From assembly GCA_011375465.1 (NCBI GenBank), contig DRZV01000118.1:1-11233 (forward strand): DNA of 11,233 nucleotides, given 5' to 3'. The position numbers and the translations under genes are program-made. The notes under the pieces were generated by a model, which saw only the letters and a program-made list of their open reading frames with translations, was not told the origin of the DNA and made no database searches. This document shows, in pieces, positions 1 to 5,823 of this stretch. Position 1 is the first letter of the stretch; every line of letters starts with the position of its first letter. The DNA is from Neomoorella mulderi (GTDB taxonomy: Bacteria; Bacillota; DSM-521; Neomoorellales; Neomoorellaceae).

Positions 1-292
1 AGCCCAGGTGGTAGAGCTGAAGGTCCACCATCATGAGGAGATCTACTCCCTGGAAGTGCACAGGGATGTGCATACCTTATCCCGGGACGAAATCGGACTC
101 ATCGTAAACCTCGTGAGGGAGGCTTTTGACCAGTATCTCATGGCGGAAACCAACGACAGCCTGTTGGAAGAAGATCTCCTCCTACAGGAAGAGATGATCG
201 AGCGCATGTTGGAAAAAGTTAGGGGGTCAGCCCCCAAAAGGCACTTGATAGCTTTCCGGGAAGAGGGCAGGGTGATGGTTTTCAATAAATAG
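1..292 (+). CDS. Unrecognised acidic small protein, C-terminal part (5' end outside window)
   Basis: The reading frame is open from the left edge to a TAG at 290-292, giving about 96 visible residues. A GTG at 8 is available as a start, but no ribosome site can be seen and the frame continues upstream, so the gene is best treated as 5'-partial. It could be a nearly complete protein of about 100 residues. The visible protein opens with a short strand-like segment (VELKVHHHEEIYSLEVH), followed by a probable helix (SRDEIGLIVNLVREAFDQYL), a very acidic leucine-rich helix (LLEEDLLLQEEMIERMLEKV) and a basic-hydrophobic tail ending VMVFNK. It has no signal peptide, membrane segment or cysteine. The next gene, ymdB, starts 24 nt downstream, so they are probably co-transcribed. 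In Bacillota rny often precedes ymdB, but this tail does not look like an RNase Y C-terminus. I do not recognise the family and assign no function. Confidence 0.6.
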   Translation, partial: AQVVELKVHHHEEIYSLEVHRDVHTLSRDEIGLIVNLVREAFDQYLMAETNDSLLEEDLLLQEEMIERMLEKVRGSAPKRHLIAFREEGRVMVFNK

Positions 293-316
293 ACCTGTAA
301 TGAAAGGAGCTGGAGA

Positions 317-1099
317 TTGCGGGTTTTGATGCTGGGCGACATAGTGGGCAGGCCGGGACGCAGGGCTGTTCAGGAATTGCTGCCCTCCCTTTTAAAGGAT
401 TACCAGCCCGATCTGGTGATAGCCAACGGAGAAAACGCCGCCGGGGGTAACGGCATCACCAAAGAGGTGGCAGAAGAACTCTTCAACCAGGGGATAGATC
501 TGCTGACCATGGGCAACCATGTCTGGGATAGGCAGGGAACCGCAGAGCTGTTGGAGGAGGAGAAGCGCATAATAAGGCCAGCCAATTATCCTCCCGGAGT
601 TCCGGGGCGAGGTTTTGTCCTGCTGGAAGTCAAGGGCCTGCTCAAAATAGGCATAATAAACCTTCAAGGCAGGATCTTCATGCCCCCCTCCGATTGCCCT
701 TTTCGGGTAGCCAGGGCGCTGGTGGAGGAGCTCAAAAGGGAGACCCCCATGATTCTCATAGATTTTCACGCCGAAGCCACCTCAGAAAAGGTGGCCTTGG
801 GTTGGTATTTGGACGGAGAGGTCAGCGCCGTTCTGGGAACCCATACCCATGTCCAGACCGCCGATGCTCGCCTTCTACCCGAGGGCACAGCCTACATCAC
901 CGATGTGGGGATGACCGGGCCTCGGGATTCGGTGCTGGGATTGGATCCCCAGGCCATTATAAAGAGATTCCTCACCCAAATGCCCGTGCGCTTCGATCTT
1001 GCACGGGAGGGTCCTCTGCAGGTGGAAGGAGTTGCAGTGGATATAGATCCCTTCACCGGCCGGGCCCTGAACATTCAGAGGATCCAGCGGTATCTCTGA
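317..1099 (+). CDS. ymdB: YmdB-type metallophosphoesterase (TIGR00282), 2',3'-cyclic nucleotide phosphodiesterase family
   Basis: A 260-residue protein of usual length for the YmdB/DR1281 family of calcineurin-like dinuclear-metal phosphoesterases. Family ligands are all visible: D8 in LGDIVGRPGR, E39-N40 in NGENAAGG, N67-H68 in GNHVWD, H151 in DFHAE, and H176 and H178 in GTHTHVQTAD. The C-terminal GMTGPRDSVLG segment is also typical. Family members hydrolyse 2',3'-cyclic nucleotides, and in Bacillus subtilis YmdB influences biofilm and sporulation choices; the role here is inferred. The start is TTG at 317, chosen because AAAGGAG at 303-309 sits 7 nt upstream and because MRVLMLGD matches the conserved family N-terminus. 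The protein is cytoplasmic, with no signal peptide. The gene lies 24 nt after the unrecognised protein and 36 nt before the PHP gene. Confidence 0.95.
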   Translation: MRVLMLGDIVGRPGRRAVQELLPSLLKDYQPDLVIANGENAAGGNGITKEVAEELFNQGIDLLTMGNHVWDRQGTAELLEEEKRIIRPANYPPGVPGRGFVLLEVKGLLKIGIINLQGRIFMPPSDCPFRVARALVEELKRETPMILIDFHAEATSEKVALGWYLDGEVSAVLGTHTHVQTADARLLPEGTAYITDVGMTGPRDSVLGLDPQAIIKRFLTQMPVRFDLAREGPLQVEGVAVDIDPFTGRALNIQRIQRYL

Positions 1100-1120
1100 T
1101 AATCTTTTATTTTTTCTTTT
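1076..1120 (+). terminator. Possible weak intrinsic terminator overlapping the ymdB stop
   Basis: CAGAG at 1076-1080 pairs with CTCTG at 1094-1098, with a G-U pair next, a 2x2 mismatch and an inner CC/GG pair. A U-rich tract follows at 1102-1120 (TCTTTTATTTTTTCTTTT). The stem is short and imperfect, so termination would be weak or partial. The T-rich tract stands out in this G+C-rich window, but it may only be a spacer in front of the next ribosome site. Confidence 0.3.
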
Positions 1121-1135
1121 AAGGAAGGAAAAGAG

Positions 1136-1996
1136 ATGATTGCCGACCTCCATATCCATACCACCGCTTCTGACGGTGTGCTCACCCCCAGACAGTTGAT
1201 AGGGCTGGCCTGGAACATAGGGCTGAAGGTAATAGCCATAACCGATCACGATACAGTGTCCGGGCTTCCGGAAGGGCTGGCCGCGGGAAAGGAATGCGGC
1301 CTGGAGGTTATCCCCGGGGTAGAGCTGAGCACCGAATGGGAAGACAGGGAGATCCACATACTGGGATACTTTATAGATTGGCACCATGAGATTTTAAGGA
1401 GCTTTTTAGCCCAAATGAGGCAGGATAGGTGGAAGCGCCTGTCCAAGATGGTGGCCCGTTTGAGGTATTTGGGCTACGATATAAGCGAGGAAGAGGTAAA
1501 GGAGGAGGCCAGGGGTGAGGCTGTAGGCAGACCCCACGTGGCTGACGTCCTGGTGAAAAAGGGCTATTTTCCGGACAGAAAAACCGCCTTCCTGGAACTT
1601 TTGGAAAGGGGCAGAAAGGGCTATGTGCCCCGGCGCAAGGTGGAACCAGGAGAAGCGGTTGAGGTGATTTTAAAATGCGGGGGCGTACCGGTCCTGGCCC
1701 ATCCCGGTTTCAGCAGAGCCGACGGGCTTATCCCCCATCTGGTCAACCTAGGACTGTGGGGGATAGAGGTTTATCACCCCAGCCACGACCAGGAGGCGGT
1801 GGAGCGCTACCTCCAGATGGCCCGCCGCCACAACCTCTTGATCACCGGGGGGTCAGATTTTCATAGCCCCCAAGGGGAATACCAGTTGGGCCAATGCCGG
1901 GTCGGACCAGAAGAGGTGGAAGAGCTGCGCTGGGCTCACCGGCAAATTATAAAGCGAAAGGCTTTAACATATAATTTAACGAAAGATCTATACTAA
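1136..1996 (+). CDS. PHP-domain phosphoesterase, RNase AM/YciV-like
   Basis: A 286-residue PHP-superfamily protein. The trinuclear metal-site motifs are complete and in order: H6-H8 and D13 (DLHIHTTASDG), H38 (ITDHDT), E63 (GVELS), H74 (IHILGYF), H134 (GRPHVADVLV), H189 (LAHPG) and D241/H243 (GSDFH). Length and motif spacing fit the single-domain family that includes E. coli YciV/RNase AM and the Chromobacterium 3',5'-nucleoside bisphosphate phosphatase. These remove 5' nucleotides from short RNA or dephosphorylate pAp-like compounds. It lacks polymerase or histidinol-phosphatase features, so DNA polymerase X/III or HisK assignments do not fit. ATG 1136 is preceded by AAGGAAGG at 1121-1128. 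An RNA- or nucleotide-cleaving enzyme beside YmdB suggests RNA or nucleotide turnover, but that link is inference. The exact substrate cannot be read from the sequence. Confidence 0.88.
   Translation: MIADLHIHTTASDGVLTPRQLIGLAWNIGLKVIAITDHDTVSGLPEGLAAGKECGLEVIPGVELSTEWEDREIHILGYFIDWHHEILRSFLAQMRQDRWKRLSKMVARLRYLGYDISEEEVKEEARGEAVGRPHVADVLVKKGYFPDRKTAFLELLERGRKGYVPRRKVEPGEAVEVILKCGGVPVLAHPGFSRADGLIPHLVNLGLWGIEVYHPSHDQEAVERYLQMARRHNLLITGGSDFHSPQGEYQLGQCRVGPEEVEELRWAHRQIIKRKALTYNLTKDLY
1947..1975 (+). promoter_or_regulatory. Possible promoter for the coiled-coil gene
   Basis: A perfect TATAAT at 1970-1975 lies in an unusually AT-rich patch covering the end of the PHP gene. At 17-bp spacing the -35 position holds TTATAA (1947-1952), which matches TTGACA at only three of six bases. 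Transcription would begin near 1982, leaving about 33 nt before the TTG start and including the ribosome site. The -35 match is poor, so confidence is low. Confidence 0.35.
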
Positions 1997-2014
1997 AAAC
2001 TGGGGGTAGGAAAA

Positions 2015-2278
2015 TTGTTGGCCAGCGAGGGACAGACCCGGCTGCATCGCCGCATCCAGGAACTGGAACAGAGAGTGGAGCAGCTGCGTTTCAGCCACAG
2101 GGTTTTGCTCCGCTTGATGGAAAAAAGCGAAGCGGAAAAATGGGAAATGATCAACAGGCTGAAGGCGGAGAAAGAAAAAATAGAAAAGCGCAACCGGCAT
2201 TATGCCAGGATGCTTTGGGAGAAAAACAAAGAATTGGTTCGCTTATCCAGCCTGCTAGAAGAGGTTTCCGCCAAATAG
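2015..2278 (+). CDS. Small coiled-coil protein of unknown function
   Basis: An 87-residue highly charged helical protein. A clean heptad register runs through residues 10-35 (L10, I14, L17, V21, L24, L31, M35), followed by a lysine- and glutamate-rich helix to the end. It has no cysteine, signal peptide or membrane segment. Two TTG codons stand side by side at 2015 and 2018; GGGGGTAGG at 2002-2010 supports either. It starts 18 nt after the PHP gene and may be co-transcribed with it or use the AT-rich promoter candidate just upstream. The guaB frame is also open across the second half of this gene, but that reading is a shadow. The coiled coil suggests a dimerising scaffold or adaptor, yet I recognise no family. 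The reading frame is supported by its ribosome site, its fit between neighbours and its coherent heptads. Confidence 0.7.
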   Translation: MLASEGQTRLHRRIQELEQRVEQLRFSHRVLLRLMEKSEAEKWEMINRLKAEKEKIEKRNRHYARMLWEKNKELVRLSSLLEEVSAK

Positions 2279-2317
2279 CCGGGGGTCAGCTCAAGCCGGC
2301 CCCGTCTGTTATCCCCC

Positions 2318-2345
2318 TTTCCATCCTGAGGGCTTTTGCTATAAT
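2318..2345 (+). promoter_or_regulatory. Likely guaB promoter
   Basis: TTTCCA at 2318-2323 and a perfect TATAAT at 2340-2345 are separated by 16 bp in the largest gap of the window (2279-2382). The -35 matches TTGACA at four of six bases. The predicted start near 2352 gives a leader of about 30 nt containing GGGGAGG. That leader is too short for a purine riboswitch, and no purine-aptamer fold is visible upstream. Confidence 0.55.
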
Positions 2346-2367
2346 TATTAGAATAGAAATCCGGTCT

Positions 2368-2374
2368 GGGGAGG
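2368..2374 (+). promoter_or_regulatory. Ribosome binding site that fixes the guaB start
   Basis: GGGGAGG lies 8 nt before TTG 2383. The frame is open upstream to 2140, but only the 2383 start combines a strong ribosome site with the conserved IMP dehydrogenase N-terminus. Confidence 0.8.
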
Positions 2375-2382
2375 AAAAGGTT

Positions 2383-3840
2383 TTGACCGCAGATAAAATT
2401 GTGGGCGAAGGACTCACCTTTGACGACGTGCTGCTCCTGCCAGGGCCTTCGGAGGTCCTACCCCGGGATGTGGACGTCTCCACCTTTTTTACCCGGGGTA
2501 TAAAGCTCAACATACCCATAGTGAGCGCAGCCATGGATACGGTGACGGAAGCCCGCATGGCCATAGCCGTGGCCCGGCATGGCGGGATAGGAGTCATACA
2601 TAAGAATATGCCCATTGAAAAACAGGCTGCTGAAGTGGACAAGGTGAAACGGTCGGAACACGGCATCATCACCGATCCCATCTCCCTCTCTCCTGACCAT
2701 AAGGTCAAGGACGCTCTGGCCCTGATGGCCCACTACCGCATTTCCGGGATCCCCATAACCGTAAACGGAAAGCTGGTGGGCATCATAACCAACCGGGACA
2801 TACGCTTCGAGGACGATTACGACATTCCCATAAAGGAAGTGATGACCAAAGAAAACCTTATAACCGCCCCTGTGGGCACCACCTTGGAGGAAGCCCGCCA
2901 GATACTCAAGCGGCACAAGATAGAGAAGCTGCCCATTGTGGATGAAAATTTTAATCTAAAGGGCCTTATAACCATCAAGGACATAGAGAAAAGCAGGCAA
3001 TATCCCCAGGCAGCCAAAGACGAAAAAGGACGGCTGCGGGTGGCGGCGGCGGTGGGGACCGCCCCTGACACCATGGAAAGGGTGGAGGCCCTGGTGGCGG
3101 CCGGGGTGGACGCCATAGTGGTGGATACCGCCCATGGCCAGGCCCGGGCGGTGCTGGAAACCATCCGCAGAATCAAGAAGGCCTTTCCCCAGATAGAGCT
3201 GGTAGGAGGAAACGTGGCCACCGCCTTGGGTGCCCAAGAACTCTGCGAGACCGGGGTGGATGCGGTAAAGGTGGGCATAGGCCCCGGATCCATCTGCACC
3301 ACCAGGATCATAGCGGGTATAGGGGTGCCCCAGCTCACCGCCATAATCGAGTGTGCCAGGGCTGCCGCCCCCTACAAGGTGCCGGTGATAGCCGACGGAG
3401 GCATAAAGTATTCGGGGGATATCACTAAAGCCCTGGCCGCCGGTGCCCATACCGTGATGATAGGCAGCCTCCTGGCCGGCACCGACGAAAGCCCCGGCGA
3501 GATAGAGATATACCAGGGACGGAGCTTCAAGGCTTACCGGGGTATGGGTTCCCTGGCAGCCATGAAGGCCGGGGCCTGGGATCGCTACTTCCAGCAAAGG
3601 GACGGAAAGCTGGTGCCCGAAGGCATAGAGGGAAGGGTGCCCTACAAGGGACCGGTAGCCGAAACCCTTTTCCAGCTGGTAGGGGGGCTCAAGGCGGGAA
3701 TGGGTTACTGTGGAGCCCGTAACATCGAGGAGCTGCAGGCCAAGGCCCGCTTCCTCCGCATAACGCCGGCAGGGCTGCGGGAAAGTCATCCCCATGACGT
3801 CGTGATCACCAAAGAAGCCCCCAATTACTGGTTGGAATGA
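2383..3840 (+). CDS. guaB: Inosine-5'-monophosphate dehydrogenase
   Basis: GuaB oxidises IMP to XMP with NAD+, the committed step of guanine nucleotide synthesis; it acts in the cytoplasm as a tetramer or octamer. The 485-residue protein has the standard length. The TIM barrel begins at LTFDDVLLLP and is interrupted by a tandem CBS (Bateman) module at roughly residues 95-210. Catalytic C305 is in GPGSICTTR, IMP phosphate-binding D338 is in ADGGIKYSGD, GMGS is at 387-390, and the mobile flap EGIEGRV is at 413-419. TTG 2383 is chosen over upstream in-frame starts because GGGGAGG sits 8 nt before it and because the family N-terminus begins here; the upstream in-frame residues come from reading the coiled-coil gene out of frame. 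A promoter candidate lies just upstream. No convincing terminator follows, so read-through into the BFN gene 78 nt downstream is possible. Confidence 0.97.
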   Translation: MTADKIVGEGLTFDDVLLLPGPSEVLPRDVDVSTFFTRGIKLNIPIVSAAMDTVTEARMAIAVARHGGIGVIHKNMPIEKQAAEVDKVKRSEHGIITDPISLSPDHKVKDALALMAHYRISGIPITVNGKLVGIITNRDIRFEDDYDIPIKEVMTKENLITAPVGTTLEEARQILKRHKIEKLPIVDENFNLKGLITIKDIEKSRQYPQAAKDEKGRLRVAAAVGTAPDTMERVEALVAAGVDAIVVDTAHGQARAVLETIRRIKKAFPQIELVGGNVATALGAQELCETGVDAVKVGIGPGSICTTRIIAGIGVPQLTAIIECARAAAPYKVPVIADGGIKYSGDITKALAAGAHTVMIGSLLAGTDESPGEIEIYQGRSFKAYRGMGSLAAMKAGAWDRYFQQRDGKLVPEGIEGRVPYKGPVAETLFQLVGGLKAGMGYCGARNIEELQAKARFLRITPAGLRESHPHDVVITKEAPNYWLE

Positions 3841-3905
3841 AGGTTTTTCAGCAGGAAAACGGAAAAAGAAGGCGAACTCCTGAACTAGAGGGGGATTATA
3901 ATTAG

Positions 3906-3912
3906 GGAGGTG
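3906..3912 (+). promoter_or_regulatory. Ribosome binding site that fixes the BFN gene start
   Basis: GGAGGTG lies 6 nt before ATG 3919. A GTG at 3910 in the same frame falls inside this ribosome site, so the ATG is the better start. Confidence 0.8.
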
Positions 3913-3918
3913 AAAGGA

Positions 3919-4401
3919 ATGCTCATCCCAGTGAAGGTGAAGCAGGTGGTTCTGGATCAGAGCATGAGCCCCGTAGTGCTCCTGAGCGACCCCAGCGAAA
4001 AACAGATACTGCCCATCTGGATAGGCCCTTTTGAAGCCCAAGCCATCGTCTTGGCCTTGGAGGGGGTTTTGACCCCCAGGCCCATGACCCACGATCTGAT
4101 GCGCTCCCTCTGCGAGACGCTGGGAATAGAAGTAACCAAAGTTCTGGTGCAGGATATCCGGGATGGCACATACTATGCGGAGCTCTACCTGCGCCAGGGA
4201 GATAGAGAAGTGGTGGTAGACGCCAGGCCCAGCGATGCCATAGCCCTGGCCCTGCGCACCAACGCCCCTCTCTACATCACAGAAAAGGTGGCTGCCTACA
4301 CCTTTAACATCGAGGATCTGGTTTCCGCGGAAAACTCCGAAATCCAGGATAAGCTGAAAGAAAGCAAGCCGGAAGACGATAAGAAGAAGTTTCTGCACTA
4401 G
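3919..4401 (+). CDS. BFN-domain protein (bifunctional nuclease family, DUF151)
   Basis: A 160-residue protein with the single BFN domain (Pfam PF02577) of Thermotoga TM0160 and of plant bifunctional nucleases. Diagnostic segments are LPIWIGPFEAQAI (31-43), RPMTHDL (54-60) and DARPSDAIALALR (101-113). After about residue 138 a charged lysine/glutamate tail follows, probably disordered. Plant members have DNase and RNase activity in vitro; the role of the bacterial proteins is unclear, so nuclease activity here is only inferred. The start is ATG 3919, 6 nt after GGAGGTG. The gene follows guaB by 78 nt and ends 11 nt before an intrinsic terminator, so it is the last gene of its transcript. Confidence 0.9.
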   Translation: MLIPVKVKQVVLDQSMSPVVLLSDPSEKQILPIWIGPFEAQAIVLALEGVLTPRPMTHDLMRSLCETLGIEVTKVLVQDIRDGTYYAELYLRQGDREVVVDARPSDAIALALRTNAPLYITEKVAAYTFNIEDLVSAENSEIQDKLKESKPEDDKKKFLH

Positions 4402-4412
4402 GGAAGAAGCGC

Positions 4413-4438
4413 CCCGGCCTCAACTGGCCGGGATTTTT
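4413..4438 (+). terminator. Intrinsic terminator after the BFN gene
   Basis: CCCGGCC at 4413-4419 and GGCCGGG at 4426-4432 form a perfect 7-bp GC-rich stem with a 6-nt loop. A run of five T at 4434-4438 follows after a single A. It separates the guaB/BFN unit from the miaB operon. Confidence 0.88.
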
Positions 4439-4453
4439 ATTATGGGGTATAAT
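4425..4453 (+). promoter_or_regulatory. Likely promoter of the miaB-mutS-mutL-miaA-hfq operon
   Basis: A perfect TATAAT at 4448-4453 lies between the terminator and miaB. At 17-bp spacing the -35 region is TGGCCG (4425-4430), only three of six matches and inside the terminator stem, so the -10 is the main evidence. Transcription from about 4460 would leave a leader of some 23 nt carrying AAGGAGG at 4470-4476. Confidence 0.5.
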
Positions 4454-4482
4454 AGTCTCTATGGAAGGCAAGGAGGATCTGG

Positions 4483-5823
4483 ATGTCTCGGGACAAGTTT
4501 CTCATCATTACCTACGGATGTCAGATGAACGTCCGGGACAGCGAGATAGCCGAAGACCTCCTGCTGGAAGCGGGTTATGAACCCGCTTCTACGGAAAAAG
4601 AGGCGGACGTTATCATAGTGAACACCTGCTCTGTGAGGGAAAAGGCGGAGAGCAAGGTCTACGGCAAGCTGGGGGAACTGTTTCGGCTGAAAAACAAAAG
4701 GCCCCACCTGAAGCTGGTGGTGATGGGCTGCATGGTCCAAAGACCAGGGGCAGCCCGGGAGATAGCCCAGAAGGCGCCTTACGTGGATGTGCTCCTGGGT
4801 ACCCAGGGAATCACCAGGTTGCCCCGCCTGCTGGAAGAAGCTGAAAAGAGGCCCCCTGAGGAAAAACCCGTGATATACGTGACCGAAGAGTGGGAGGTAC
4901 CGCCGGAGGAGGATCTGCCCAGGCGCAGGGCCAGGGGGGCCCAGGCCTACGTGAACATCACCTATGGGTGCAACAATTTCTGCGCCTATTGTATAGTCCC
5001 TTACACCCGGGGGAGGGAAAGATCCCGCAGGCCCGAAGCCATCCTCCGGGAGATAAGGGAGCTGGTGGAGCAGGGAGTCATAGAGGTGACCCTACTGGGG
5101 CAGAACGTTAATGCCTACGGGAAGGATTTGCCCGACGGTATCGATTTTCCCCAGCTCTTGGCCAAAGTAAACGAAATAGAAGGGCTGAAGCGCATCCGCT
5201 TTCTGGTGCCCCATCCTCGGGATTTCACCCTGGAGCTGGTGGAGGCCATGGCCCGATTGGATAAGGTCTGCGAGCACGTGCACCTTCCCCTGCAGGCGGG
5301 GAGCAACCGGGTTCTTAAGCTCATGGGCCGGGGCTACACCCGAGAGCGATACCTGGAACTGGTGGAGGCGCTGAGGCGATCCATCCCTGAGATAAGCATC
5401 ACCACCGACCTTATAGTGGGTTTCCCTGGGGAGAGGGAAGAGGATTTTCTGCAGACCTTAGACATGGTGGAGAGGGTGCAGTTCGATAATGCCTTCACCT
5501 TCATGTATTCCCCTCGTCCCGGAACCCGGGCCGCCCAGATGCCGGATCAGATTCCCCTGGAGGTGAAGAAGGAAAGGCTCCTCAGGCTGATGGAGCTGCA
5601 AAACCGCATCAGCCTGGCTAAAAACCAGCTCCTGCTGGGGAAGGAGGTGGAGGTGCTGGTGGAAGGCCCCAGCAAGACCGATCCCGGTAATTTGAGCGGG
5701 CGCACCCGTATCCACAAACTGGTAATCTTCCCCGGCTCCCCGGAACTCACCAGCCGGTTGGTAAAAGTGAAAATCACCCAAGCCCAGACCTTCCTTCTCA
5801 AGGGGGAAATGGTGGATGTCTGA
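4483..5823 (+). CDS. miaB: tRNA-2-methylthio-N6-dimethylallyladenosine synthase MiaB
   Basis: A radical SAM methylthiotransferase that converts i6A37 to ms2i6A37 in tRNAs reading UNN codons. At 446 residues it has usual length and three domains. The N-terminal UPF0004 domain carries cluster cysteines C13 (YGCQMN), C49 (NTCSVRE) and C83 (MGCMVQR). The radical SAM domain has C163, C167 and C170 in YGCNNFCAYCIVPYTRGRE. A C-terminal TRAM domain covers about 381-446 and starts near LGKEVEVLVEG. GCQMN, the SIPEISITTDLIVGFPGE segment and the NLSGRTRIHKLV TRAM core favour MiaB over MtaB or RimO. ATG 4483 has AAGGAGG 6 nt upstream. One oddity is FLVPHP at 240-245 where relatives usually read FTTSHP. 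It is the first gene of the likely operon and overlaps mutS by 8 nt, while its substrate-making partner miaA is encoded at the other end of the cluster. Confidence 0.96.
   Translation: MSRDKFLIITYGCQMNVRDSEIAEDLLLEAGYEPASTEKEADVIIVNTCSVREKAESKVYGKLGELFRLKNKRPHLKLVVMGCMVQRPGAAREIAQKAPYVDVLLGTQGITRLPRLLEEAEKRPPEEKPVIYVTEEWEVPPEEDLPRRRARGAQAYVNITYGCNNFCAYCIVPYTRGRERSRRPEAILREIRELVEQGVIEVTLLGQNVNAYGKDLPDGIDFPQLLAKVNEIEGLKRIRFLVPHPRDFTLELVEAMARLDKVCEHVHLPLQAGSNRVLKLMGRGYTRERYLELVEALRRSIPEISITTDLIVGFPGEREEDFLQTLDMVERVQFDNAFTFMYSPRPGTRAAQMPDQIPLEVKKERLLRLMELQNRISLAKNQLLLGKEVEVLVEGPSKTDPGNLSGRTRIHKLVIFPGSPELTSRLVKVKITQAQTFLLKGEMVDV

Noticed and set aside
694..1122. A 142-codon plus-strand frame inside ymdB
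   Set aside because: It overlaps the conserved C-terminal half of ymdB, has a low-complexity Gly/Ser/Arg composition and no ribosome site.
2140..2382. N-terminal extension giving a 566-residue GuaB
   Set aside because: The extra 81 residues come from reading the coiled-coil gene and the intergenic gap in another frame; TTG 2383 has a strong ribosome site and matches the family N-terminus and length.
2279..2382. Purine riboswitch or small RNA in the guaB leader
   Set aside because: The gap is 104 nt, the predicted transcribed leader is about 30 nt, and no purine-aptamer helix or loop sequence is visible; the GGGG/CCCC runs do not form a clean stem.
3821..3848. Possible terminator after guaB (CCAA/TTGG stem and T5 run)
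   Set aside because: The stem is only 4 bp within coding sequence and the T-run is 7 nt away; it does not make a convincing intrinsic terminator.
3897..3902. TATAAT as a promoter for the BFN gene
   Set aside because: It is only 16 nt before the ATG, so transcription would begin inside the ribosome site and remove most of it; no -35 match is present. Kept only as part of the positional pattern.
2956..4398. A 480-codon open frame on the minus strand covering most of guaB and the BFN gene
   Set aside because: It is antisense to two genes with full family motifs, has no recognisable domain, and is Gly/His/Tyr-rich as expected from reading G+C-biased codons backwards.
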